The notes: generated from the sequence alone by a model not told the origin. DNA of 64,000 nucleotides from Marinicella pacifica (GCF_014636635.1 NZ_BMEO01000001.1:248001-312000), one strand, 5' to 3'. Shown: positions 27,916 to 37,023, numbered from the stretch's first letter. Numbers and translations are program-made.

Positions 27916-28512
27916 TTATTTCGCTATCTCTTGCCTTGTCTTAATCCCTAAGGTTGTTTGATCAAATTGAATTTGTAACGGGATTTTGTCTTCTGACCAA
28001 GCGGCAATGTGAGTATGTGGATTTCTGCTGTAACCATTATTACCTACTTTCGCGACAATTTCACCGGCTTTAACCTCCTGGCCTTCTTTAACGCGTATGT
28101 CTCGCACATGAGCCAATAAAACCCGGGTATAATCTTTGTTTCGAAAGGTGATTGAACTCGCTCGTCCCGGTATCATCATGCCGGGATTATTGGTGGCTTC
28201 ATTAATGTGGATAGCCTCAACAACACAATCACAGGGTGCCAGAACATCTTTGCCGAAACCAAACCAATCGGTATTTTCAAAGCCCTGATTCCTAAAAGTC
28301 CGCTGAAAAACCCTGCCTTCCACATCAACCAGTTTCTGAATAACACAATCTGTACCCAGGGCATCACCAAGCGATTTAAACTGGCCATCCCAATGCTCAG
28401 TACAAGAGAACGATTCTTTATACGGCGCATGGATTTTTATGAACCCGTTGCCCATTGCGGGTTGACAAATACTCATCAATAACAGACTAGCAAGTGTATA
28501 TTTTAATTTCAT
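27916..28512 (-). CDS. Exported M23-like (LytM) domain protein with a degenerate metal site
   Basis: A 198-aa protein with a signal peptide (to about residue 21) and a peptidase M23 fold: KDVLAPCDCVVEAIH, VKEGQEVKAGEIVAKVGNNG and NPHTHIAAW. The last segment keeps the HxH pair, but the first-motif HxxxD is GFGKD, so one zinc ligand appears to be replaced by Gly. The protein may therefore be a non-enzymatic LytM factor or bind its target differently. Four cysteines are present, as expected for a periplasmic protein. It stands alone upstream of the toxin-antitoxin genes. Confidence 0.75.
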   Translation of the reverse strand: MKLKYTLASLLLMSICQPAMGNGFIKIHAPYKESFSCTEHWDGQFKSLGDALGTDCVIQKLVDVEGRVFQRTFRNQGFENTDWFGFGKDVLAPCDCVVEAIHINEATNNPGMMIPGRASSITFRNKDYTRVLLAHVRDIRVKEGQEVKAGEIVAKVGNNGYSRNPHTHIAAWSEDKIPLQIQFDQTTLGIKTRQEIAK

Positions 28513-28543
28513 TTAAGAATCAGAGATTTGCTTGATAAGAATC

Positions 28544-28840
28544 TTATTGCATTCGTTTAGAAGCCGTCACGTCATGTAAGCTACCTGACACATATTTATG
28601 TAGAATACTCGATACCAATGTTTGGTACGGAATACCTTCTTCCAGGGCACGTTTTTGAATGGCATCAAGAACACGGCTTGAAATACGAATATTGATACGT
28701 TTATCTTTTTTAAATGTCTGCTTTGCCATGTCTTGAATCTGCTTTTTTCGAGTAGGTGTTAGCACAGACTCAAAATCACCGGCCTCATAGGCATCAAGTA
28801 ACTGCTTTTCGTCTTTATCCAGTTTTAATTTACTCATCAT
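28544..28840 (-). CDS. CopG/BrnA-like antitoxin
   Basis: A 98-aa antitoxin-type protein. The C-terminal half is a ribbon-helix-helix (KDKRINIRISSRVLDAIQKR, then IPYQTLVSSILHKYVSG). The N-terminal acidic part (LDKDEKQLLDAYEAGDFESV) probably contacts the toxin. It overlaps the upstream toxin gene by 11 bp. The toxin-first gene order matches BrnT-BrnA systems. Autoregulation by the pair is expected from the family. Confidence 0.8.
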   Translation of the reverse strand: MMSKLKLDKDEKQLLDAYEAGDFESVLTPTRKKQIQDMAKQTFKKDKRINIRISSRVLDAIQKRALEEGIPYQTLVSSILHKYVSGSLHDVTASKRMQ

Positions 28841-29111
28841 TATTCCTCAGGTATTGTTTCGTTGCTTTTCGACTTGGGATAATTGTTTTAAGAAAAATTG
28901 TCTCATTTGATTCTACGTACGGCACTAAGTAAGCGTAATCGGTAATAGCAACGACATAGATTCTCTGATGCGGATAGGTGGCCTGGTTAGGATGTTTTAC
29001 ATCATCCAGCAAACCATCTGTTTGAAGGTGAAATATAACCTCTTCGAAGGATATTTCCCTTTCTACAATGAGTTGCTGATTTTTCTTCGGGTCCCAATCG
29101 AATTGCTTCAT
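28830..29111 (-). CDS. BrnT-like toxin
   Basis: A 93-aa protein beginning FDWDPKKNQQLIVEREISFEEV in two adjoining blocks, the characteristic BrnT start. It continues with a beta-rich core (RIYVVAITDYAYLVPYV) and ends in the basic SRKATKQYL. BrnT toxins have a RelE-like fold and cleave RNA. This one differs from typical BrnT in its middle section, so it may form a separate subgroup. It is the first gene of the pair, with the antitoxin overlapping its 3' end. Confidence 0.75.
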   Translation of the reverse strand: MKQFDWDPKKNQQLIVEREISFEEVIFHLQTDGLLDDVKHPNQATYPHQRIYVVAITDYAYLVPYVESNETIFLKTIIPSRKATKQYLRNNDE

Positions 29112-29227
29112 ATAAATAGATTATAACCTAATGTGTGCCTTTTGACATCATTTTTATATAACGCAATTAAACAACCAATGATTTATAGAAAATGGAATGA
29201 CTGAATTAATTTAATTCATAAATAAGA

Positions 29228-29401
29228 CTATTTCAAAGACTTAACCGCCAGTGTCAAAATCACATAGGCCCAGTCGTGGAAAATCAACTCTATGTCCATC
29301 ATCAGGCCGATAAACCACAATGCCGATTCCGGCCACCGAAAGAAAATCATGACACCCAAAGCCAGTGAATTAACATCGGCCAGCCCCATTTGTCCTTTAA
29401 A
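29228..29401 (-). pseudogene. Remnant of an HdeD (DUF308) family membrane protein gene
   Basis: A minus-strand frame, open from 29401 to the TAG at 29228-29230, encodes a C-terminal fragment of about 57 codons. It contains SLALGVMIFFRWPESALWF and IGLMMDIELIFHDWAYVIL. This is the last pair of helices of HdeD-type acid-resistance membrane proteins (pattern W-P-x-S-x-L-W-x-I-G-L...D-L-I-F-x-G-W). A stop codon (29405-29407) and no family-like sequence precede it, so the 5' two-thirds are missing. The rest of 29112-29528 shows no gene. Confidence 0.6.
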
Positions 29402-29528
29402 GTACTAATCACAAGGTTAGGATTAAGGCGGTTATTTTATTTAAATTGTGGCTATGAATATGGGCATCGCTTCACTCTGCCCAACCTAGGATAAAAATGT
29501 GTTTCATCCGTTTCGATCCAATGTACAT

Positions 29529-29717
29529 TCACTCAGGCAGTCCATATTTTTTTCTAATTTCTGTTACGTGCTTTGTTCTACCGGCATAACTATCACTTAA
29601 ACCTTTTTCAATGGTCTCGCGAATGTATATTTCACGCATTAAGTCACCCCATGTCGAATCAGCCGGTAGTTGATCCACCATTTTATGCGCCTCATCTTTA
29701 TTAATTTTTGATGTCAT
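29529..29717 (-). CDS. Small antitoxin-like protein, orphan
   Basis: A 62-aa protein starting MTSKINKDEAHKMVDQLP (ATG at 29717; an in-frame ATG at 29732 adds five residues). It continues WGDLMREIYIRETIEKGL and ends AGRTKHVTEIRKKYGLPE. Similar small proteins occur as antitoxin partners of RelE-type toxins, and the C-terminal GRT...EIRKKYGL block is typical of them. No toxin gene adjoins it, so it is an orphan or uses an unlinked partner. Confidence 0.55.
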   Translation of the reverse strand: MTSKINKDEAHKMVDQLPADSTWGDLMREIYIRETIEKGLSDSYAGRTKHVTEIRKKYGLPE

Positions 29718-29817
29718 CTTACTTAGCCTCAATGCAGTATAAAATACCTGTTAATCTTAGCATGAACTCTGTGTGTCTGTGCAGCAGACTTTAATTAGCC
29801 AAATTTGAATCTTTTTA

Positions 29818-30849
29818 TTAATTATTGCCAACAATCAACATCGCATCCCCATAACTAAAGAAGCGATATTTTTGCTCGATGGCGTGTTGGTAGGCTTTCA
29901 TAATGTTATCGCGGCCGGCCAAGGCGGATACCAGCATTAATAAGGTAGATTCGGGGAGGTGAAAGTTGGTGAGCAGGCCGTCGATGGCTTTGAACTGATA
30001 ACCGGGGTAGATAAAAATATCGGTGTCACCTGAGTAGGCTTTGAGTTCGCCGTTTTGGGCGGCGGTTTCCAGGCAGCGGACGGCGGTGGTGCCGACGGCG
30101 ATGACGCGGCCGCCTTGGGCTTTGGTTTCTTTCACAGCTTTAACAACGGATTCATCGAGTTCTAACCATTCTTTATGCATTTTATGGTCTTCGATGCGCT
30201 CAACTTTGACCGGCTGAAAGGTGCCGGCACCGACATGCAAGGTGACGAAAGCACTGTTAATACCCTGCGCTTTTATTCGGTTTAAGGTTTTATCGTCAAA
30301 ATGCAATCCGGCGGTGGGTGCGGCCACAGCACCGGCAGTTTGGGCATACACGGTCTGGTAACGTACACTGTCGGTTTCGGTGCTGTCACGCTGGATATAG
30401 GGCGGTAAAGGCATCACACCATGCTGTTCCATAATGGTATTAATATCACTATCCTTATCGAGCGATTCAACCAGAAAAAACATGCCCTGGCGACCCGTAA
30501 CTTGCAGCACCGGTTGGTCATTAAAATAGATTTCAGTGCCTAAGGGTACCGATTTATTGGCTTTAAGTAAGGCCTTGGCTTGTTGATTATTTAATACCCG
30601 TTCAATAAAGACTTCGATTTGTCCGCCGGTTTTTTTTCGACCCGGTAAGCGTGCCGGCATGACTTTGGTGTTATTAAAGACCAGTAAATCACCGGGTTTT
30701 AGATAATCAATGATCTCTGTGAATTGACAATCAGCCACTTCCCCGGTTTCTTTATCCATCACCAGCAGACGACTTTGGCTGCGCTCAGCAATCGGCTGCT
30801 GCGCAATCAGTTCTTTCGGCAGCTCGTAATCAAAATCCTTTTTGTTCAT
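29818..30849 (-). CDS. queA: S-adenosylmethionine:tRNA ribosyltransferase-isomerase
   Basis: A 343-aa enzyme that transfers the ribosyl part of SAM to preQ1 in tRNA to make epoxyqueuosine. Family blocks are FDYELPKELIAQQP at the start, LLVFNNTKVMPARLPGRK, AVAAPTAGLHFD, HVGAGTFQPVKVE and LLTNFHLPESTLLMLVSAL. No tgt follows on the minus strand inside the window. It is the last gene of a run beginning with rlmE, 8 bp after the PCuAC gene. Confidence 0.95.
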   Translation of the reverse strand: MNKKDFDYELPKELIAQQPIAERSQSRLLVMDKETGEVADCQFTEIIDYLKPGDLLVFNNTKVMPARLPGRKKTGGQIEVFIERVLNNQQAKALLKANKSVPLGTEIYFNDQPVLQVTGRQGMFFLVESLDKDSDINTIMEQHGVMPLPPYIQRDSTETDSVRYQTVYAQTAGAVAAPTAGLHFDDKTLNRIKAQGINSAFVTLHVGAGTFQPVKVERIEDHKMHKEWLELDESVVKAVKETKAQGGRVIAVGTTAVRCLETAAQNGELKAYSGDTDIFIYPGYQFKAIDGLLTNFHLPESTLLMLVSALAGRDNIMKAYQHAIEQKYRFFSYGDAMLIVGNN

Positions 30850-30857
30850 GATGGGTT

Positions 30858-31295
30858 TTATTGCTCTTTTTTGACCGGGAATTGGATGGTCTGATTGAAT
30901 GACTCACCTTCGTTCGTTTCATAGTTCAAGGTAATCTCAACAGTTTGCCCGATCTCAATGGCTTGTTTGGGCATCATCAGCATAATATGCAAGCCACCGG
31001 GTGCCATGGTGAGGCTTTCACCCGCCGCCATCGGTAAGGCTTTTTGCTCGCGCATTTTGAAAACACCGTCCACTTCAAGGGTCCGATGAATTTCTGTCAT
31101 ACCAAAGGCCTCACTGTCCGCGCCCACCAATGTAATTGTTTTTTCGCTTTCATTACTTAATGTGACGTAAGCCGCGAGCATATTGGCATTGGGTGGGCCG
31201 GCACGTAACCAGGCATTATCCACTGTGGGAACAAGATCTGAGGCTTGTGCAGACAACATCAGTAAACTTAATACGAATACATACACTACTTTCAT
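30858..31295 (-). CDS. PCuAC-type periplasmic copper chaperone
   Basis: A 145-aa exported protein with a signal peptide ending near ASA/QAS (residue 18). The PCuAC copper site is visible: Met and His in FGMTEIHRT, Met in FKMREQ and the HxM pair in PGGLHIMLMMP. PCuAC delivers Cu(I) to cytochrome oxidase CuA centres, often with SCO proteins. Here, unusually, it is buried between glmM (4-bp overlap) and queA with no oxidase gene near. Confidence 0.88.
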   Translation of the reverse strand: MKVVYVFVLSLLMLSAQASDLVPTVDNAWLRAGPPNANMLAAYVTLSNESEKTITLVGADSEAFGMTEIHRTLEVDGVFKMREQKALPMAAGESLTMAPGGLHIMLMMPKQAIEIGQTVEITLNYETNEGESFNQTIQFPVKKEQ

Positions 31296-32629
31296 AATTC
31301 TCTCGCAATTTTAGATAAATTTTCAGCATGCTGTTGTGCCACATCCTGTTCAACAGCTTCCACCATAATACGTAGTTTTGGTTCTGTACCCGAGGGTCTG
31401 ATAAGCACCCGACCCTGGTCACCCAAGCTTTTATCCACTTCATCAGCAGCCTGATTTAAGGCATCATCAGCCGCCAGTTCTTTGGGTTCGGGGTGCTGAA
31501 TATTAATCATAACCTGTGGAAATACCGGCATTTCATCGGCCAGTTCTTTTAAACTCTGACCTGATTCCATCATCACATTCAGAACCATCAATGCACTGAT
31601 AATCCCATCACCGGTGGTGGCCAAATCAAGATTCAAAATATGACCTGAAGATTCACCGCCTAATATCCAATTGTTTTTATGCAGCTTCTGATGCACATAA
31701 CGATCACCCACTTGTGCCCGTTCAAAAGGAATGCCCAAATCAGCAAGTGCTTTTTCCATGCCTTGATTTGACATCAGTGTACCCACAACGCCACCGTTTA
31801 AGCGATTATTCGCGTGCAGGTGTTTGGCCACCAGGAAAATCAGTTGATCTCCATTGACTTCATTGCCGGTATGATCCACCATCACCAGCCGATCACCGTC
31901 GCCATCCAGGGCAATGCCCAGATCGGCTTTGGTTTCGACGACTTTTTCCTGCAGTACCGCCACTTCGGTACTGCCGCAATCTTGATTAATGTTAAATCCG
32001 TCAGGCTTATTTCCGATAACCACCAAATCGGCACCCAGTTCAGTCAAAACCCTTGGGGCAATTTGATAAGTCGCGCCATGGGCACAATCCAGTACAATTT
32101 TATAGCCTGACAACATCAGATTATTGGCGGCATTTTTGCAGTACTCAATATACCGGCCATCGACGTCACTGAGTCGGTTGGCTTTACCCAGTTGACTTGA
32201 ATCCACCATTTCCATGGGCTGATTCAGCAAGGCTTCAATGGCCAGTTCCTGTTCATCGGACAACTTCTCGCCCTGATGATTGAAAAACTTGATACCATTA
32301 TCGTAATAAGGGTTGTGCGAGGCACTGATGACAATCCCGGCACTGGCATGTAAGGTTCGGGTCAGCCAGGCCACTGCCGGAGTGGGCATGGGGCCGAATA
32401 AGGTGGTGTTAATACCGGCTGAGACTAAACCGGCTTCCAGCGCCGATTCAAACAAATAACCCGACACCCGGGTATCTTTACCGATAACAATGGTTTTGCC
32501 GGGTTTGCTTTCACCCAGCACTTTGCCAACGGCATAGCCGAGTTTCAATGCAAATTCTGCGGTCATCAAAGGACCGCCGACTTTGCCGCGGATACCGTCG
32601 GTACCGAAAAATTTTTTAATCTGTTTCAT
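31292..32629 (-). CDS. glmM: Phosphoglucosamine mutase
   Basis: A 445-aa enzyme converting glucosamine-6-phosphate to glucosamine-1-phosphate for peptidoglycan and lipopolysaccharide precursors. It begins KFFGTDGIRGKVG. The phosphoserine loop is GIVISASHNPYYDNG (about residue 102), the metal loop ALDGDGDRL and the sugar loop GGESSGH; the phosphate-binding RPSGTEPKLRIM is near the end. It overlaps folP by 14 bp, the classical folP-glmM pair downstream of ftsH. Confidence 0.96.
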   Translation of the reverse strand: MKQIKKFFGTDGIRGKVGGPLMTAEFALKLGYAVGKVLGESKPGKTIVIGKDTRVSGYLFESALEAGLVSAGINTTLFGPMPTPAVAWLTRTLHASAGIVISASHNPYYDNGIKFFNHQGEKLSDEQELAIEALLNQPMEMVDSSQLGKANRLSDVDGRYIEYCKNAANNLMLSGYKIVLDCAHGATYQIAPRVLTELGADLVVIGNKPDGFNINQDCGSTEVAVLQEKVVETKADLGIALDGDGDRLVMVDHTGNEVNGDQLIFLVAKHLHANNRLNGGVVGTLMSNQGMEKALADLGIPFERAQVGDRYVHQKLHKNNWILGGESSGHILNLDLATTGDGIISALMVLNVMMESGQSLKELADEMPVFPQVMINIQHPEPKELAADDALNQAADEVDKSLGDQGRVLIRPSGTEPKLRIMVEAVEQDVAQQHAENLSKIAREL

Positions 32630-33425
32630 TTTGAACCAAATAATGACTCATGGTTAATACATCACGGGTGGCCGCAACATCATGTACCCTAAAATAATCG
32701 GCACCCTGAAAGTAGGCAAACTGCGCCACAGCCAGCGAGCCTGCAAGACGCTGGTCCACCGATCGATTAAGCAAAGTCTGAAACATGGATTTACGCGATA
32801 CGCCTATCATGACCGGAAAACCCATTTGCTTAAGGGTGCTGATATTCTGTATCAGCCGCATATTATGGGCCACGGTTTTACCAAAACCGATACCTGGATC
32901 CAGTATAATGCGGTCGGGATCAAGACCGGCACGCATACAGGCTTCCACCCGTTGCTCAAAAAAATCGAGCACCGTCTGCACCACATTGTCGTATTGTGGG
33001 TTGTCCTGCATGGTCGCCGGCGTACCTTGCATATGCATCAGACACACCGGCACATCATATTCAACCGCAACCTCAATGGCACCGACTGATTGCAAGGCGT
33101 GAATGTCATTAATGAAGGTGGCGCCTGCATCTAAAGCAGCCGCCATCACTTCCGAATGACGACTGTCAATCGACAATGGTATTTCAGGGTGACGTTCACG
33201 CAAAGCTTTGATTACCGGCACCACCCGGTTGATTTCTTCCTGTTGTGAGACGTCAGCCGCTCCCGGACGGGTGGATTCACCACCAATATCAATGATATCA
33301 GCACCTTCTGCAATCATGGATTCAGCGTGTATTAAAGCACTTTCATGATCGACAAATCGACCGCCGTCCGAAAAAGAATCGGGGGTGACATTGAGCACCC
33401 CCATAATGTTAAAATCCTTGTTCAC
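32616..33425 (-). CDS. folP: Dihydropteroate synthase
   Basis: A 269-aa TIM-barrel enzyme that condenses p-aminobenzoate with dihydropterin pyrophosphate, the sulfonamide target. Signatures are MGVLNVTPDSFSDGG, ADIIDIGGESTRPGA, INDIHAL, CLMHMQGTPATMQDNPQYD and LDPGIGFGKTVAHN. It sits 6 bp after ftsH and overlaps glmM. Confidence 0.96.
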   Translation of the reverse strand: MNKDFNIMGVLNVTPDSFSDGGRFVDHESALIHAESMIAEGADIIDIGGESTRPGAADVSQQEEINRVVPVIKALRERHPEIPLSIDSRHSEVMAAALDAGATFINDIHALQSVGAIEVAVEYDVPVCLMHMQGTPATMQDNPQYDNVVQTVLDFFEQRVEACMRAGLDPDRIILDPGIGFGKTVAHNMRLIQNISTLKQMGFPVMIGVSRKSMFQTLLNRSVDQRLAGSLAVAQFAYFQGADYFRVHDVAATRDVLTMSHYLVQNETD

Positions 33426-33431
33426 GCTGTA

Positions 33432-35366
33432 TCAGGTCTGTTCAGCAGGATCTCCGAACCCGGTTTGTTTCGGATCGGTGGTTTTCTTCGGCGGTTTAGT
33501 GCCACCATCCTCGTCATCATCACTGGCTTGCCACCCGACCGGTGGTGAAGGCTCTTTACCTTCCATAATTTCAGCGATCTGTTTGCTGTCTATGGTTTCG
33601 TACTTAATCAATGCCTGTGCCATCAAATGTAACTTATCCAGATTTTCTTTGAGGATTTTTTCAGCCCGCTTATAGTTACGGTCAATAATATCCCGAACCG
33701 CTTTATCAATTTTATCGGCGGTTGTATCAGACATATTTTTATGCTGGGTCACTTGACGACCTAAGAACACTTCACCTTCATCTTCCGAATAGGTTAAGGG
33801 CCCAAGCGCATCGGACAAACCCCATTTAGTTACCATGTTTTTCGCAATGTCGGTGGCCCGTTCAATGTCGTTGGAAGCACCGGTGGTCACCGCATCGGGA
33901 CCGCCGATAATTTCTTCGGCGATACGACCGCCGTATAAAGAGGAAATTTGACTTTCCAGTGCGGTCTTACTGTAAGAATACTTGTCTTCTTCGGGTAAAA
34001 ACATGGTCACACCCAACGCCCGACCACGCGGAATGATGGTGACTTTATACACCGGATCGTGTTCCGGCACCATTAAACCCACAATGGCATGCCCGGCTTC
34101 GTGGTAAGCGGTGTTGCGTTTTTCCGATTCTTTCATCACCATTGAACGGCGTTCGGCACCCATCATGATTTTATCGCGGGCCTTGTCGAACATCTCCATA
34201 CTGATTTCAGTGGCATCTTCGCGGGCGGCAAATAAAGCCGCTTCATTGACTAAGTTAGCTAAATCCGCACCGGAAAAACCGGGTGTTCCACGGGCGATAA
34301 TGCCGGGCTTCACATCATCGGCCAGAGGCACTTTTTTCATGTGAACTTTTAAAATGGCTTCGCGGCCCTGTATATCCGGTAACGGTACCACCACCTGACG
34401 GTCAAAACGACCGGGGCGCAACAAAGCCGGATCCAAAACATCGGGTCGATTAGTGGCTGCAATCACAATCACACCGTCATTGCCTTCAAAACCGTCCATT
34501 TCAACCAATAACTGGTTTAAGGTTTGTTCACGTTCATCATGTCCGCCACCTAAACCGGCTCCACGTTGGCGACCGACGGCATCAATTTCATCAATGAAAA
34601 TAATACAGGGTGCATTTTTCTTGGCTTGTTCGAACATGTCGCGTACCCGAGAGGCACCGACACCGACAAACATTTCAACAAAATCAGATCCCGAAATACT
34701 GAAAAAAGGTACTTTCGCTTCTCCGGCAATGGCGCGTGCCAGTAAGGTTTTGCCGGTACCCGGCGGACCCACCATCAAGATACCACGGGGAATTTTACCG
34801 CCGAGTTTGTTAAATTTAGTCGGATCTTTTAAGAAATCCACCACTTCGGTGACTTCTTCTTTGGCTTCTTCTGCACCGGCCATATCGGCAAAAGTGACTT
34901 TAGCGCTTTCTTCGCTGAGTAATTTCGCTTTGGATTTACCAAAACTCATGGCACCGCCCTTTCCGCCACCACCTTGCATATGTCGCATAATCAGAAAGAA
35001 CAATCCAATAAACAACAAAATCGGAAATACGGTCTCAAATATACGCCAGCCCCAGCCATCCTGCTGTGGCGCTTTGATTGAATATTTCACATCGTTCAGA
35101 ATTAAGTCGTCTTCCAGATGGGGGTCATCACCGGCCTGAACCGTCAGTTGCTCACCGCTGGAGGTCACCGCAGTAATTTTACGGTGAACGGATGTTTCTG
35201 GGTCAATCACGACTTCCTCAATCTGTCCGTTTTGAACCATTTTGATGAAATCAGAATACGGTACATCTGTTTTATTGGCCGGTGGTTCGACCATACTGCC
35301 GAAAACACTCATCAGCACCATCAGGACCACGACCCACAATAATAAATTTTTGGTAATGTTATTCAA
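33432..35366 (-). CDS. ftsH: ATP-dependent zinc metalloprotease FtsH
   Basis: A 644-aa inner membrane AAA+ protease. Two N-terminal helices (about 5-23 and 98-118) flank a periplasmic domain. Walker A is GPPGTGKT (about residue 195), Walker [13 protein letters not shown], the arginine-finger region RPGRFDRQ and the zinc site HEAGH (about 415-419). The C-terminal tail is Lys/Pro/Asp-rich. It degrades LpxC, sigma-32 and unassembled membrane proteins in E. coli. It lies 15 bp downstream of rlmE, as in most gammaproteobacteria. Confidence 0.97.
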   Translation of the reverse strand: MNNITKNLLLWVVVLMVLMSVFGSMVEPPANKTDVPYSDFIKMVQNGQIEEVVIDPETSVHRKITAVTSSGEQLTVQAGDDPHLEDDLILNDVKYSIKAPQQDGWGWRIFETVFPILLFIGLFFLIMRHMQGGGGKGGAMSFGKSKAKLLSEESAKVTFADMAGAEEAKEEVTEVVDFLKDPTKFNKLGGKIPRGILMVGPPGTGKTLLARAIAGEAKVPFFSISGSDFVEMFVGVGASRVRDMFEQAKKNAPCIIFIDEIDAVGRQRGAGLGGGHDEREQTLNQLLVEMDGFEGNDGVIVIAATNRPDVLDPALLRPGRFDRQVVVPLPDIQGREAILKVHMKKVPLADDVKPGIIARGTPGFSGADLANLVNEAALFAAREDATEISMEMFDKARDKIMMGAERRSMVMKESEKRNTAYHEAGHAIVGLMVPEHDPVYKVTIIPRGRALGVTMFLPEEDKYSYSKTALESQISSLYGGRIAEEIIGGPDAVTTGASNDIERATDIAKNMVTKWGLSDALGPLTYSEDEGEVFLGRQVTQHKNMSDTTADKIDKAVRDIIDRNYKRAEKILKENLDKLHLMAQALIKYETIDSKQIAEIMEGKEPSPPVGWQASDDDEDGGTKPPKKTTDPKQTGFGDPAEQT

Positions 35367-35381
35367 ACTATGCCTCTTCGT

Positions 35382-36005
35382 TTACAAATTTTTAAAGCCC
35401 ATGCCGATGGCAAAAACTTCCCGGGATCTCGCCCGTGAAGAATCGGGTTTAACAATCACCACCCGCTGAAAACATGCTCGCATTAACTTTAAATGTTCAT
35501 CAAAGCCTTCGCCTTGAAACAATTTGACCACATGGGAACCGCCGGGTTCGAGTGACTGGCGACAAAAATCCAATGCCAGTTCAGCCAAATACATACTTTT
35601 TGGCTGATCAGTGGCGCTTACACCACTTAAATTGGGGGCCATATCGGATAAAACAAGGTTTATTTTCTGCCCGTTTAAGGTATCCAGCAGGGTCTGATAA
35701 ACCGTATCATCGGTAAAGTCCCCCTGAATAAAGTGCACACCCGAAATAGGCTCAATCGCCAATAAATCCAGGCCGATGATGGTGAGTTTATCTGTGGATT
35801 TTTGCTGCACAACCTGACACCAACCACCGGGTGCTGCGCCTAAATCCACCACCGAGTCCACACCGGATAATAAATCATATTTGTCAATGATTTCAATCAG
35901 CTTATAAGCCGAACGTGCCCGATAGCCCTGTTGCTGGGATTTTTTGACGTATTCATCGGTGAAATGTTCTTGTAACCATTGATTGGAACTTTTGCTTCTG
36001 GCCAT
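35382..36005 (-). CDS. rlmE: 23S rRNA 2'-O-methyltransferase RlmE (FtsJ)
   Basis: A 207-aa Rossmann methyltransferase for U2552 of 23S rRNA. Visible are SRSAYKL-type RARSAYKLIEI with the catalytic Lys, VDLGAAPGGWCQVV for SAM binding, LSDMAPNLSG with the catalytic Asp and the following VVKLFQGEGFDE with Lys. It is the first gene of the minus-strand rlmE-ftsH-folP-glmM-PCuAC-queA run and is divergent from yhbY with 74 bp between. Confidence 0.96.
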   Translation of the reverse strand: MARSKSSNQWLQEHFTDEYVKKSQQQGYRARSAYKLIEIIDKYDLLSGVDSVVDLGAAPGGWCQVVQQKSTDKLTIIGLDLLAIEPISGVHFIQGDFTDDTVYQTLLDTLNGQKINLVLSDMAPNLSGVSATDQPKSMYLAELALDFCRQSLEPGGSHVVKLFQGEGFDEHLKLMRACFQRVVIVKPDSSRARSREVFAIGMGFKNL

Positions 36006-36079
36006 GACTTGTGCTCGGTTGCTGTTAAATGGTCTCGACTGCTGTTAAAATGGCGGATTGATTCGAATTTTAACATTGA

Positions 36080-36382
36080 ATGGCCAACAAATCACTGAAC
36101 AAAAACTCGGTTAAATACCTCAAAGGCATTGCCCATGGACTTAAACCCTACGTCACCGTGGCCGATAAAGGCATCACCGAGAACATCATCAAAGAGCTGG
36201 AAACAACACTGGATTACCACGAATTGGTTAAAATAAAAATCCGAGCGGATCGCGAACAACGGGTACAATTGATTGAGACAATCATCAAAACCACCCAAGC
36301 CACTGAAATTCAACGTATTGGCCAAACCTTAACCATTTATCGTGCCAATCCCAAAAACCCGGTATATGAACTTCCCAAATAA
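36080..36382 (+). CDS. yhbY: CRS1/YhbY-domain RNA-binding protein
   Basis: A 100-aa KH-like protein. The segment KYLKGIAHGLKPYVTVADKG contains the loop equivalent to GxxG of KH folds, and ELVKIKIRADREQR is the conserved basic strand. YhbY associates with pre-50S ribosomal particles in E. coli. Its divergence from rlmE is conserved. Confidence 0.92.
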   Translation: MANKSLNKNSVKYLKGIAHGLKPYVTVADKGITENIIKELETTLDYHELVKIKIRADREQRVQLIETIIKTTQATEIQRIGQTLTIYRANPKNPVYELPK

Positions 36383-36393
36383 ACGATAACCTC

Positions 36394-36768
36394 ATGGATT
36401 TATCAGAATCAGTCACAAAACACCCCAACATCATCAAATCAGCCGCCGCTGATTATTGCGAGTTTTATCACCAGATTTACCGGCAAAGCATCATCATTCC
36501 CTGGGATGATGCGGTTGAGTCAGTTAAAATCAATGACGTGTCTTCTTTAAATACCCGCTTGATTAAAAGATTGGCCAAGTTCAATCCGGAAGTTATTTTG
36601 CTGGCCACCGGTGAGCGGATTGTGTTTCCGGACACTGAGATACTGACGCCGTTAATAAAAAACAACATTGGTTTTGAAGTGCTGGATAATCAAGCCGCAG
36701 CCCGAACCTTTAATATTCTGATGTCTGAGGATCGAAAGGTTGTGTGCTTAATGCTGATTGCTGATTAG
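36394..36768 (+). CDS. Mth938/NDUFAF3-like domain protein (DUF498)
   Basis: A 124-aa small alpha/beta protein with PEVILLATGERIVFPD (about residues 67-82) and IGFEVLDNQAAARTFNILMSE, both typical of the Mth938 family. The relative NDUFAF3 is a complex I assembly factor in mitochondria; the bacterial role is unproven. It lies 11 bp after yhbY and ends before a bidirectional terminator. Confidence 0.8.
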   Translation: MDLSESVTKHPNIIKSAAADYCEFYHQIYRQSIIIPWDDAVESVKINDVSSLNTRLIKRLAKFNPEVILLATGERIVFPDTEILTPLIKNNIGFEVLDNQAAARTFNILMSEDRKVVCLMLIAD

Positions 36769-36787
36769 TTTCAAATAACCATAAACT

Positions 36788-36816
36788 AAAAAAGCCCTCA
36801 ATCCGAGGGCTTTTTT
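36788..36816. terminator. Bidirectional intrinsic terminator
   Basis: AAAAAAGCCCTC pairs with GAGGGCTTTTTT around a 5-nt loop. It serves the plus-strand Mth938 gene and the converging minus-strand rpmJ gene. Confidence 0.85.
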
Positions 36817-36836
36817 ATGTGTTCGACCAAAACTGG

Positions 36837-36962
36837 TTATTTCTGGCGGGCTTTCAATTTGGGATTAGATTTACAAATCACAAACACTTTACCGCGGCGA
36901 CGCACCACTTTACAGTCTCGCGCGCGCGTTTTGGCTGATTTTAATGATGACAGAACTTTCAT
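36837..36962 (-). CDS. rpmJ: 50S ribosomal protein L36, alternative (zinc-independent, YkgO-like) form
   Basis: A 41-aa protein starting [20 protein letters not shown] and continuing [20 protein letters not shown]. It keeps only two cysteines and lacks the CxxC...C...H zinc set of ordinary L36, so it is the C-minus type that replaces L36 under zinc limitation in many bacteria. It is too short to appear among longer ORFs. It lies 61 bp downstream of the oxygenase gene on the same strand and is followed by a terminator. Confidence 0.92.
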   Translation of the reverse strand: MKVLSSLKSAKTRARDCKVVRRRGKVFVICKSNPKLKARQK

Positions 36963-37023
36963 AATTTACCGCTCAAACTCAAAGTGTGTCGATTATACGG
37001 ATATTCAGACAAACTTCAAGAAA

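Noticed and set aside
34453-35139. Plus-strand open frame of 228 codons opposite ftsH
   Set aside because: It is fully antisense to a highly conserved gene, has low-complexity Ser/Pro/Lys content and matches no family.
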